From NCBI RefSeq assembly GCF_023074185.1, contig NZ_JADPKY010000078.1:209609-273608 (forward strand): DNA of 64,000 bases, in the 5' to 3' direction. The stretch's first letter is position 1. Each line of letters opens with the position of its first letter. A program made the translations under genes and the position numbers. Below, one piece after another: positions 1 to 7,216 of this stretch. Source of the DNA: Bradyrhizobium sp. 132 (lineage in GTDB: Bacteria; Pseudomonadota; Alphaproteobacteria; Rhizobiales; Xanthobacteraceae). The notes beneath the pieces are model-generated. The model saw only the letters and a list, made by a program, of their open reading frames with translations, was not told where the DNA came from and searched no databases.

Positions 1-319
1 AGGTCACCGTCGGTACGAAATCGCGACGGATCAGCGAGCCGCAGGTCGCGACGTGGCCGGCGTCGTAATACATGTCCTTGTGCGAGAGCGGCACGCCATG
101 CAGCGGCCCGCGGACTTCGCCTCTGGCGAGTTCGGCGTCGGCAGCGTCGGCGGCCTTCAGCGCGGCCTCCGATTCGATCGACATGAAGGCGTTGAGATGC
201 GGCTGCCATTGCGCGATGCGGTGCAACAGCGCGCGCGTGACCTCATGCGAGGACACCTGCTTCATCGCGATCGCACGCGCGACCTCGGCGAGCGTCATCA
301 ATGCAGGCTCGGTACTCAT
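1..319 (-). CDS. Amidase signature family enzyme, N-terminal 106 residues only (cut by window edge)
   Basis: My translation of the minus strand begins MSTEPALMTLAEVARAIA and reaches a GVPLSHKDMYYDAG stretch. That matches the start of amidase-signature enzymes (GatA/AtzE/AtzF group), whose catalytic Lys lies in this G-V-P-x-x-x-K-D motif. The remaining catalytic Ser residues lie beyond the window. The ATG at 319-317 overlaps the stop of the upstream AtzG-like gene by four bases (ATGA), so the two are translationally coupled. As the last visible gene of a peptide-type importer operon, it probably hydrolyses an amide bond in the imported compound. That substrate is inference. Confidence 0.85.
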   Translation of the reverse strand, partial: MSTEPALMTLAEVARAIAMKQVSSHEVTRALLHRIAQWQPHLNAFMSIESEAALKAADAADAELARGEVRGPLHGVPLSHKDMYYDAGHVATCGSLIRRDFVPTVT

Positions 320-513
320 TTCGACACCTTCTGCGTCTGCGCGATTGGGTACAGCGCGGGCTCAAGATCGAACGGCAACGTGCCGGCGACGGCCGCGAAG
401 CCTTCAAAGGCAGGTCCGATGGAATTGGAGATGCGCGTCGCGATCTCGTCGTCGACGGGAACGCCCGCGACCTGCGCCGTCGCCTTGATCTCTTTTGTCG
501 TCGGTCTCGTCAT
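316..513 (-). CDS. AtzG-like small amidase-partner protein (65 aa)
   Basis: A 65-residue protein lying directly before the amidase, with four-base overlaps at both ends: ATGA with the ATPase gene upstream and ATGA with the amidase downstream. Size, position and the central ISNSIGPAFEGFAAVAGTLPF stretch fit the AtzG-like (GatC-like, DUF4089-type) subunits that stabilise AtzE-type amidases. It has no membrane segment and no cysteine. The family call rests on context as much as on sequence. An unrelated small protein is possible but less likely given the double overlap. Confidence 0.6.
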   Translation of the reverse strand: MTRPTTKEIKATAQVAGVPVDDEIATRISNSIGPAFEGFAAVAGTLPFDLEPALYPIAQTQKVSK

Positions 514-1571
514 GCGGTTTCCTCCTTCGGCGAGCGGCTATGGCCTGAACCCGGGATCGCCATGTAGCACGCGGCCTCGTGGCCCATTGTATCGAGCGCG
601 GTGAGCTTTGGTGTCGCATTTGCGCAGAGCGGCTCCGCAAACGGGCAACGGGTATGGAAGCGGCAGCCCGACGGCGGATCGATCGGATTGGGCGGATCGC
701 CCGTGATCGGCGGCGTCTCGGTTCGGCTATCAGGATCGGAGGACGGCATCGCGGCCAGCAGCGCACGCGTATAGGGATGCGCGGGCCTGTCCCACACCCG
801 GTCGACCGGACCGAGCTCGACGACCTCGCCGAGATACATCACCAGCACGCGATCGCTGATGTAGCGGACGACGTTGAGGTCGTGGCTGATGAAGAGATAG
901 GTCAGCCCAAACTCGCTCTTGAGATCGGCGAGCAAATTGAGCACCTGCGCCTCGACGGACTTGTCGAGCGCGGAGACCGCTTCATCGAGGATCACCAGCC
1001 GCGGCGACAGCGCCAGCGCACGTGCGATGTTGATGCGCTGGCGCTGGCCGCCGGAGATCTCGTGCGGGTAGCGATTGGCGAAGTTTGCAGGGACCAGCCC
1101 CACCTTGCCCAGCAGCTCGCGCGCCAACGCACGCGCCGCGCCGTCCGCCATGCCGTGCACCTTCGGGCCGAAGGCGATCGATTCCTCGATGGTCAGGCGC
1201 GGATTGAGCGAGGCGTAGGAATCCTGGAACACCATCTGCATGCCGCGGCGCAGTTCGCGCAAGCTGAGCGACTGCCCGACACCCATGCCGTCATAGATGA
1301 TGTCGCCGGTATCGCGCGGCATCAGGTGCATGAGCAGCCGCGCGGTGGTCGACTTGCCGCAGCCGGATTCACCGACGATGCCGACGGTCTCGCCCTTGGC
1401 GACGGAGAAGGACACGTTGTCCACCGCGCGCACGGTGCGCTTTGCGGCGAACAATCCGCCACGTACCGGGAAGTGCTTGGTCAGTCCATTGACCTGAAGC
1501 AGCGGCTGCGCGACGCCGCCGCGGTCCCCGACCGGTTCCAGCATCACGACGGAAGCGTTGGTTTCGCCCAT
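510..1571 (-). CDS. Oligopeptide-type ABC importer ATP-binding protein (DppF/OppF type)
   Basis: 353 residues with Walker A GESGCGKST, the ABC signature SGGQRQR, and Walker B LVILDEAVSALD. The C-terminal oligopeptide/dipeptide extension holds a Cys-rich CRFHTRCPFAEPLC motif, typical of OppF/DppF, where these cysteines bind an iron-sulfur cluster in some members. It starts two bases after the upstream permease gene stops. Only one ATPase gene is visible, whereas most such importers use a DppD plus DppF pair. The partner may lie downstream of the truncated amidase, or this protein may work as a homodimer. Confidence 0.93.
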   Translation of the reverse strand: MGETNASVVMLEPVGDRGGVAQPLLQVNGLTKHFPVRGGLFAAKRTVRAVDNVSFSVAKGETVGIVGESGCGKSTTARLLMHLMPRDTGDIIYDGMGVGQSLSLRELRRGMQMVFQDSYASLNPRLTIEESIAFGPKVHGMADGAARALARELLGKVGLVPANFANRYPHEISGGQRQRINIARALALSPRLVILDEAVSALDKSVEAQVLNLLADLKSEFGLTYLFISHDLNVVRYISDRVLVMYLGEVVELGPVDRVWDRPAHPYTRALLAAMPSSDPDSRTETPPITGDPPNPIDPPSGCRFHTRCPFAEPLCANATPKLTALDTMGHEAACYMAIPGSGHSRSPKEETA

Positions 1572-1573
1572 GG

Positions 1574-2476
1574 CTAGTTCCTGATGTCCATGGCGCTACG
1601 CAGGCCGTCCGAGAGCAGGTTGAAGCAGATCGAGACCGCGAAGATCATCGCACCGGGGAGCGCGGCGACCCAGGGGTTGACGTAGATCGCGGTGCGCAAG
1701 GTGTTCAGCATCAGGCCCCATTCCGGCTCCGGCGGCTTGGTGCCGAGGCCGAGGAATGAGAGGCCTGCCGCCAGGATCATCGAAACCGAAATCAGGCTGG
1801 TGGCATAGACGAAGATCGAACCGAGCACATTGCCGAGGATATGCACGCGCATGATGGTGAATGGACCGGCACCGGAGGCACGCGCGGCGTCGACGAAGTC
1901 CATGTTGCGCACGCCTGTCGTGACGCTTTCGGCGACGCGGGTGATCTGCGGCACGAACACGACGGTCAACGACACGATGGAATTGAGGATGCCGGCTCCG
2001 AGTGCGCCGGAGATCGCAATCGCCAGCAGCACGGACGGAAACGCGTAGAACACGTCGATCGTGCGCATGATCGCGGTGTTGAGCTTGCCGCCGACATAGC
2101 CGGCGACGAGGCCAAGCGAGGTGCCGATGCAGAAGGCGAGGATCACCGGCAAAATGCCGATGAGGAGCGACAGCCGCCCGCCATAGATCAGCCGCGCCAG
2201 CATGTCGCGACCGAGCTCGTCGGTGCCGAGCGGGTAGCCTGATGTCCCGATGTGGCGCAGGCGCCGGATCATCGAGCCCTTGTAGGGATCTTCCAGACCG
2301 AGCCACGGCGCAACGATCGCAGACAGGAAGATCAACAGCAGCACCAGCGCGCAGACCATGCTGACCTTGTCGCGCCGGATGCGGCGGCCGACGGTCGCCC
2401 AATAGCCGCGCGCCCTGGTCGCGGGCGCGGCCTGAAGCGCCGCATTGCTTGTGACGGACAAAGGAAGCTCGCTCAT
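1574..2476 (-). CDS. Oligopeptide-type ABC importer permease (DppC type)
   Basis: 300-residue inner-membrane protein with about six hydrophobic segments after a cytoplasmic N-terminus. The DppC/OppC hallmark GTDELGRDMLARLIYGGR follows the first segment, and the EAA loop (VDAARASGAGPFTIMRVHILGN) contacts the ATPase. The gene is separated by two bases from the upstream DppB-type permease and by two bases from the downstream ATPase, so it is clearly one operon. It forms the heterodimeric translocation pore with its neighbour. Confidence 0.94.
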   Translation of the reverse strand: MSELPLSVTSNAALQAAPATRARGYWATVGRRIRRDKVSMVCALVLLLIFLSAIVAPWLGLEDPYKGSMIRRLRHIGTSGYPLGTDELGRDMLARLIYGGRLSLLIGILPVILAFCIGTSLGLVAGYVGGKLNTAIMRTIDVFYAFPSVLLAIAISGALGAGILNSIVSLTVVFVPQITRVAESVTTGVRNMDFVDAARASGAGPFTIMRVHILGNVLGSIFVYATSLISVSMILAAGLSFLGLGTKPPEPEWGLMLNTLRTAIYVNPWVAALPGAMIFAVSICFNLLSDGLRSAMDIRN

Positions 2477-2478
2477 CG

Positions 2479-3432
2479 CTAGCCCCGCTTGATGCGCGGA
2501 TCGATCGCGGCTTGCGCGATGTCGACCAGCAGATTGAGAAAGACGAAGAACAGCGCCAGGATCAGGATCGTGCCCTGCAGCAGCGGCAGGTCGCGCTGGA
2601 AGATCGCGGAGTTGAGCAGGAAGCCCGAGCCCGGCCAGGAGAACACGGTCTCGATCAGGATCGAGCCGCCGAGCATGTAACCCAGTTGAAGCCCCATCAC
2701 CGCGAGCGCGGTGGGCGCGGCGTTCTTGATGACGTGGCGGAACACACCGCGCTCATGCAGGCCTTTTGCACGCAGCGCCTCGACAAAATCCTGGCTGAGA
2801 ATATCGCCGGTCAGCGCGCGCACCGTGCGGGTGACGATGCCCATCGGGATCACCGAGGTCGTTATCGCCGGCAACACGAGATATTTGAGATGCCCCCAGT
2901 CCCAGGCCCAGGCGGTGGAGCCGCCGGGCCCGGCGCCGACCGCGGGCAGCCAGTTCAGCTGGACCGAAAAGATGATGACGAGCACCATGCCGAGCCAATA
3001 ATGCGGCACCGAAACCCCTGCGATGGCAAAGGACGTCGCCAGCTTGTCGACCCAGGTCTCGTGGAAATAGCCGGCGATCAGGCCGAGCAGGATGCCCATG
3101 GTGAAGCCGATGATGGCGGCCGCAACCGCCAGCGTGACGGTGTTGCTGACCGCGCGCATGACCTCGGCAAGCACGGGACGCCCGCTGGCGATGGAATTGC
3201 CGAGATCGCCATGCAGCGCGCGCATCAGCCACAGGCCGAACTGCACTGGCAGCGGGCGGTCAAAACCGTAGGCGGCGCGGAGTTGTGCGGCAAGCTCCTG
3301 CGACGCATCGGCCGGCAGCACCGCGACGAGCGGATCGCCCGGCGTGATGTGCACAAGCAGAAAGCACACCAGCGCGACGCTGATGACGATCGGGACGACA
3401 TAGACGATGCGTCTGGCGATATAGGCGAGCAC
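2479..3432 (-). CDS. Oligopeptide-type ABC importer permease (DppB type)
   Basis: The protein begins at GTG (3432-3430) as MLAYIARRIVYVVPIV, with an AAGGA ribosome-binding site seven to eight bases upstream. An in-frame start at 3477 would add a non-hydrophobic leader lying in a repeat, so I reject it. The family motif HITPGDP follows the first membrane helix. The EAA loop VEALRAKGLHERGVFRHVIKN is present, and about six transmembrane segments are visible. It pairs with the DppC-type protein two bases downstream. A hairpin-rich repeat separates it from its binding protein. Confidence 0.93.
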   Translation of the reverse strand: MLAYIARRIVYVVPIVISVALVCFLLVHITPGDPLVAVLPADASQELAAQLRAAYGFDRPLPVQFGLWLMRALHGDLGNSIASGRPVLAEVMRAVSNTVTLAVAAAIIGFTMGILLGLIAGYFHETWVDKLATSFAIAGVSVPHYWLGMVLVIIFSVQLNWLPAVGAGPGGSTAWAWDWGHLKYLVLPAITTSVIPMGIVTRTVRALTGDILSQDFVEALRAKGLHERGVFRHVIKNAAPTALAVMGLQLGYMLGGSILIETVFSWPGSGFLLNSAIFQRDLPLLQGTILILALFFVFLNLLVDIAQAAIDPRIKRG

Positions 3433-3505
3433 GTTGGATTCCTTCTTCCCTTCTCCCCTTGTGGAAGAAGGTGGCATAGGCCGCCTCAGGCCGTTTGTTT
3501 TAGAC

Positions 3506-3653
3506 GACGCCGAAGCGGAGCTTCGGCTACGGCGCCGGATGAGGGATTGTTTCCGCGGATGATACTGCGTTGAGAGGTCCGCATTCGCGGAGAGAGACCC
3601 CTCACCCGGCTTCGCTAAAGCGAGGCCACCCTCTCCCGCAAGGGGAGAGGGTA
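3506..3653. repeat. Palindromic intergenic element (family A, copy 1) between binding-protein and permease genes
   Basis: Contains CCGAAGC-GGA-GCTTCGG (3510-3526) and a 10-bp-arm hairpin ACCCTCTCCC-GCAAG-GGGAGAGGGT (3628-3652). The phrases GGCGCCGGATGAGGG and CCCTCACCCGGCT recur nearly unchanged at 18551-18669. No T-tract follows either hairpin. At this position it could act like REP elements between malE and malF, stabilising the binding-protein mRNA. That role is inference. Confidence 0.8.
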
Positions 3654-3678
3654 CAGCGAGTACGTTGCTAGCCGCTCA

Positions 3679-5334
3679 CTACTGAATCGACACCAACGAG
3701 AAGTCGATGAACCAGCTCTTCGGCTGCACGACGCCTGTCACCTTCGGGCTGATGGCGCGGGGCCCGACGTCGTGGGCGACGTAGAGGAAGGCGGCGTCGT
3801 CGACAGAGGCCGCGTGCAGTTCGGCGAGCGCGGCGTCACGCGCGGCGGGATCGAAGGTTTGCCGCGCCTTCTTCACCAGTTCATCAAACTTGGGATTGTT
3901 GATAAAGCCCCAATTGTTCGAGACCGGCGGCGCCATGCCCGATTGCAGGAAGCGCACCAGGGCGAAGAACGGATCCATCGCCGCATAGGTGACGTTGGTG
4001 GCATTCGAGCTATTGGCGCTGGGATCCTTGGCGCCGCGGCGCCAGTTGGTGAACAGCGTATTCCATTCGATGACGTCGAGCTGCACGTCGAAATAGCATT
4101 CGGCCAGTGCCTGCTGGATATATTCGTTCATCGGCAGCGGCTGCATCTGGCCCGAGCCGGACGCCGAGGTCTGGGTCTTGACCGTCAGCTTCTTGTTCGG
4201 ACCGAAGCCTGCCTCCTGCATCAGCTTCTGCGCGGCAGCCTTGTCATACTTGATCTCGAAGGTCGGCTTTCCGCGCCAAGGATGGCCGGGCTCAAAAGTG
4301 CCTGTCGCGGGCACCATCAACCCTGCAAGCAGACCATCCTTGAGACCTTCGCGGTCGATGCAGAGGTTTGCAGCCTTGCGCACGCGGATATCGTTCCAGG
4401 GCGAGCCTTCGACGCGCGAGAACTGCCACGGCCAGACATGCGGCTGCTCGTTGGCGTAGAGCTTAAAGCCGCGCTGCTTCAATTCAGGCAGCGCGTCCGG
4501 CGCCGGCGCCTCGATCCAATCGACCTGTCCGGAGAGCAGCGCCGCAGTGCGTGCATTCGCTTCCGGCATCGGCAACAGCACCATCTTGTCGACCTTGGGC
4601 ACGCGCGCCTTGTCCCAATAGCTCGCGTTCTTGACCAGTTCGAGCCGCTCGCGCGGGGTGAAGGCCGCCATCTTCCACGGGCCAGTGCCCGCGGCGTCCT
4701 TGGCAAAGGCGGTCCATGCGGCCTGCGACTTCGCCTTGGCGTCGGCGCCTTCCGCCTTGTCATAAAAATGCTGCCACTTCGCCGGGCTCGCCATGAACAG
4801 GTTGGTGAGGTTGATCGGCAGGAAGCTGTCGGGCTCCTTGGTGGTGAGCTCGACCGTCATGTCGTCGATCTTCTTCGCGGACGCCAGCGTCGGCATGCGC
4901 GACGCCGTAACGCCGACCTGGCTGGCGTCGAATTGCGGCGCGTCCTGCTTCAGCACCTTCTCGACGTTCCACACCACGGCATCGGAGTTGAACGGCGAGC
5001 CGTCATGGAAGGTGACGCCGGGGCGCAGCTTGAATGTCCATTTGGTCTTGTCGGCGTCGTCGACCTTCCACTCGGTGGCAAGGCCGGGGATCACCACGCT
5101 CGCCTTGTCGGCGGAGGACAAGTCCCAGCCTGTGAGCGCGTCATACATGGTGAGGCCGGTGAAGCGGTTGCCTTCAAAACCCTGATCGGGCTGGCCCAGC
5201 GTGCGCGGAATATCGGCAGCCGTCATGCCGATGCGCAGCACGGTGTCGGCACTGGCCACGCGCGGCCACGCTGCCGCACTCGTCAGGGCCAGCGCCGCAA
5301 TCAGTGCCGCGCGCGTAGTCTTCTTGATAAGCAT
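3679..5334 (-). CDS. Extracellular solute-binding protein family 5 (peptide/opine-type importer)
   Basis: 551 residues with a cleavable signal peptide (MLIKKTTRAALIAALALTSA, cleavage near AWPRVASA|D). Family-5 features follow, including a WTFKLRPGVTFHDGSPFN block near residue 105 and the conserved IRVRKAANLCIDREGL region. An AGAGGA ribosome-binding site precedes the ATG. It is the first gene of the minus-strand importer operon and delivers ligand to the two permeases downstream. The ligand is unknown. It is clearly paralogous to the divergent gene at 5535, sharing ADIPxTxGQPDxG near the mature N-terminus. The 200-bp gap between them must hold both promoters. Confidence 0.93.
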   Translation of the reverse strand: MLIKKTTRAALIAALALTSAAAWPRVASADTVLRIGMTAADIPRTLGQPDQGFEGNRFTGLTMYDALTGWDLSSADKASVVIPGLATEWKVDDADKTKWTFKLRPGVTFHDGSPFNSDAVVWNVEKVLKQDAPQFDASQVGVTASRMPTLASAKKIDDMTVELTTKEPDSFLPINLTNLFMASPAKWQHFYDKAEGADAKAKSQAAWTAFAKDAAGTGPWKMAAFTPRERLELVKNASYWDKARVPKVDKMVLLPMPEANARTAALLSGQVDWIEAPAPDALPELKQRGFKLYANEQPHVWPWQFSRVEGSPWNDIRVRKAANLCIDREGLKDGLLAGLMVPATGTFEPGHPWRGKPTFEIKYDKAAAQKLMQEAGFGPNKKLTVKTQTSASGSGQMQPLPMNEYIQQALAECYFDVQLDVIEWNTLFTNWRRGAKDPSANSSNATNVTYAAMDPFFALVRFLQSGMAPPVSNNWGFINNPKFDELVKKARQTFDPAARDAALAELHAASVDDAAFLYVAHDVGPRAISPKVTGVVQPKSWFIDFSLVSIQ

Positions 5335-5534
5335 CGACTCAATCCTCTTCGTCTTTCGATGATCAATTTTGATGCAATCGTATGCAATGGCTGTGCCAAT
5401 GGGGAAACTTATTCTGCGAATTGTCCCTGCGACGACAAGTCCTTGTGATCGGACGTCGGCGAGGGCAGCCCGCTGCCTATTCTGGCATCAAGATTGCAAG
5501 TTTGGCCCCGATTTCTCCCTGGGAGCTATGGGCC

Positions 5535-7130
5535 ATGCGTATCCGACTGCCGACCTGTCTCGCCGTGCTTGCGCTGGCGTTTTCCGCAATTTCGGCGCGT
5601 GCCGAAACGGTGGTGCGCTACGGCATCTCCATGGCGGATATTCCGCTGACGACAGGCCAGCCCGACCGCGGTGCTGGCGCCTATCAGTTCACGGCCTACA
5701 CGATCTACGACCCCTTGGTGGCCTGGGAGATGGAAGTCGCCGACCGGCCCGGCAAGCTGGTGCCAGGGCTGGCCACAGAGTGGAAAGTCGACGACGAGAA
5801 CAAGACCAAGTGGCGCTTCACCTTGCGCAAGGGCGTGAAGTTTCACGACGGCAGCGAGTTCGATGCCGATGCGGTGATCTGGAATCTGGACAAGGTGCTC
5901 AACGACAAGGCGCCGCAATTCGACAAGCGGCAGAGCGCGCAGGTGAAGACCCGCCTGCCCTCGGTCGCAAGCTACGCCAAGATCGACGATTCCACGGTGG
6001 AGATCACCACCAAGACGGTCGATTCCTTCTTTCCCTACCAGATGCTCTGGTTTCTTGTGTCGAGCCCCGCGCAATACGACAAGCTCGGCAAGGATTGGGA
6101 CAAGTTCGCGAGCCAGCCCTCCGGGACCGGCCCATTCAAACTGACGAAACTGGTGCCGCGCGAGCTCGCCGAGCTCACGAAGAATCCGGATTATTGGAAC
6201 AAGAAGCGCATTCCCAAGGTCGACAAGCTCGTGCTGGTGCCGATGCCGGAGGCGCTGACGCGCACCAACGCGCTGCTCGCCGGCCAGGTGGACCTGATCG
6301 AGACGCCGGCGCCGGACGCCGTGCCGCAGCTCAAGGCGGCCGGCATGAAGCTCGTCGATAACATCACGCCGCATGTCTGGAATTATCATCTGAGCGTGCT
6401 GCCGGGCTCGCCCTGGACCGACATCCGCCTGCGCAAGGCGCTCAATCTCGCGATCGATCGTGAGGCAGTGGTCGGCCTGATGAACGGCCTCGCAAAACCC
6501 GCCAAGGGCCAGGTCGATCCATCCAGCCCGTGGTTCGGCAAGCCGAGCTTCGAGCTGAAATACGATGTCGCCGCGGCGAAGAAGCTGGTCGAGGAAGCCG
6601 GCTACTCCAAGGCGAAGCCGCTGAAGGCCACCTTCATCATCGCACAAGGCGGCACCGGCCAGATGCTGTCGCTGCCGATGAACGAGTTTTTGCAGCAGAG
6701 CTTCAAGGAGATCGGCATCGACATCGATTTCAAGGTGGTCGAGCTCGAGACGCTCTATACGCATTGGCGCAAGGGCGCGGCCGACGAGATCAACGCCGGC
6801 GTCACCGCCAACAACATCGCCTACGTCACCTCGGATCCCCTTTACGCCATCGTCCGCTTCTTCCATTCGAGCCAGATCGCGCCGGTCGGCGTCAACTGGG
6901 GCGGCTACAAGAACCCGAAGGTCGACGCGCTGATCGACGAGGCCAAGCAGACCTTCGATGCCACCAAGCAGGACGAACTGCTGGCCCAGGCGCATGCGCT
7001 GATCGTCGACGACGCCACGCTGGTGTGGGTGGTCCACGACACCAACCCGCATGCACTGTCGCCTAAGATCAAGCAGTTCGTGCAAGCGCAGCACTGGTTC
7101 CAGGATCTGACGACGATCGGGGTGGAGTGA
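5535..7130 (+). CDS. Extracellular solute-binding protein family 5, divergent paralogue
   Basis: 531 residues. I start at ATG 5535 because MRIRLPTCLAVLALAFSAIS is a clear signal peptide and GGGAG lies nine bases upstream. Starts further upstream add non-secretory sequence. The mature protein (AETVVRYGISMADIPLTTGQ) aligns by eye over its full length with the product of 3679-5334, including WRFTLRKGVKFHDGSEF and IRLRKALNLAIDREAV. No permease follows, because the next gene is convergent. It may therefore feed the permease pair of the divergent operon with a second ligand. Confidence 0.92.
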   Translation: MRIRLPTCLAVLALAFSAISARAETVVRYGISMADIPLTTGQPDRGAGAYQFTAYTIYDPLVAWEMEVADRPGKLVPGLATEWKVDDENKTKWRFTLRKGVKFHDGSEFDADAVIWNLDKVLNDKAPQFDKRQSAQVKTRLPSVASYAKIDDSTVEITTKTVDSFFPYQMLWFLVSSPAQYDKLGKDWDKFASQPSGTGPFKLTKLVPRELAELTKNPDYWNKKRIPKVDKLVLVPMPEALTRTNALLAGQVDLIETPAPDAVPQLKAAGMKLVDNITPHVWNYHLSVLPGSPWTDIRLRKALNLAIDREAVVGLMNGLAKPAKGQVDPSSPWFGKPSFELKYDVAAAKKLVEEAGYSKAKPLKATFIIAQGGTGQMLSLPMNEFLQQSFKEIGIDIDFKVVELETLYTHWRKGAADEINAGVTANNIAYVTSDPLYAIVRFFHSSQIAPVGVNWGGYKNPKVDALIDEAKQTFDATKQDELLAQAHALIVDDATLVWVVHDTNPHALSPKIKQFVQAQHWFQDLTTIGVE

Positions 7131-7152
7131 GGCGGCAGCTCAACTCTCTGCC

Positions 7153-7178
7153 GTCGTCCTGGCGAACGCCAGGACGAC
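7153..7178. repeat. Perfect 11-bp-arm hairpin (family B, copy 1) between convergent genes
   Basis: GTCGTCCTGGC-GAAC-GCCAGGACGAC, perfect arms with a four-base loop, lies between the stop of a plus-strand binding protein and the stop of the minus-strand cyclase. There is no T-tract. It could act as a bidirectional stem that ends or protects both transcripts. A near copy occurs at 54843-54868. Confidence 0.8.
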
Positions 7179-7216
7179 ACCTCTTGTTGAGGCGGCAGCG
7201 AGAGCCTCTCGCCCCC

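Noticed and set aside
3478..3660. CRISPR-like array or attachment site in the palindromic region
   Set aside because: No regular repeat-spacer pattern and no integrase or Cas gene. It matches the dispersed palindromic family seen at other positions.
2512..5448. Long plus-strand frames (353 and 558 codons) across the first importer operon
   Set aside because: Antisense to permease and binding-protein genes with intact motifs. Composition typical of shadow frames.
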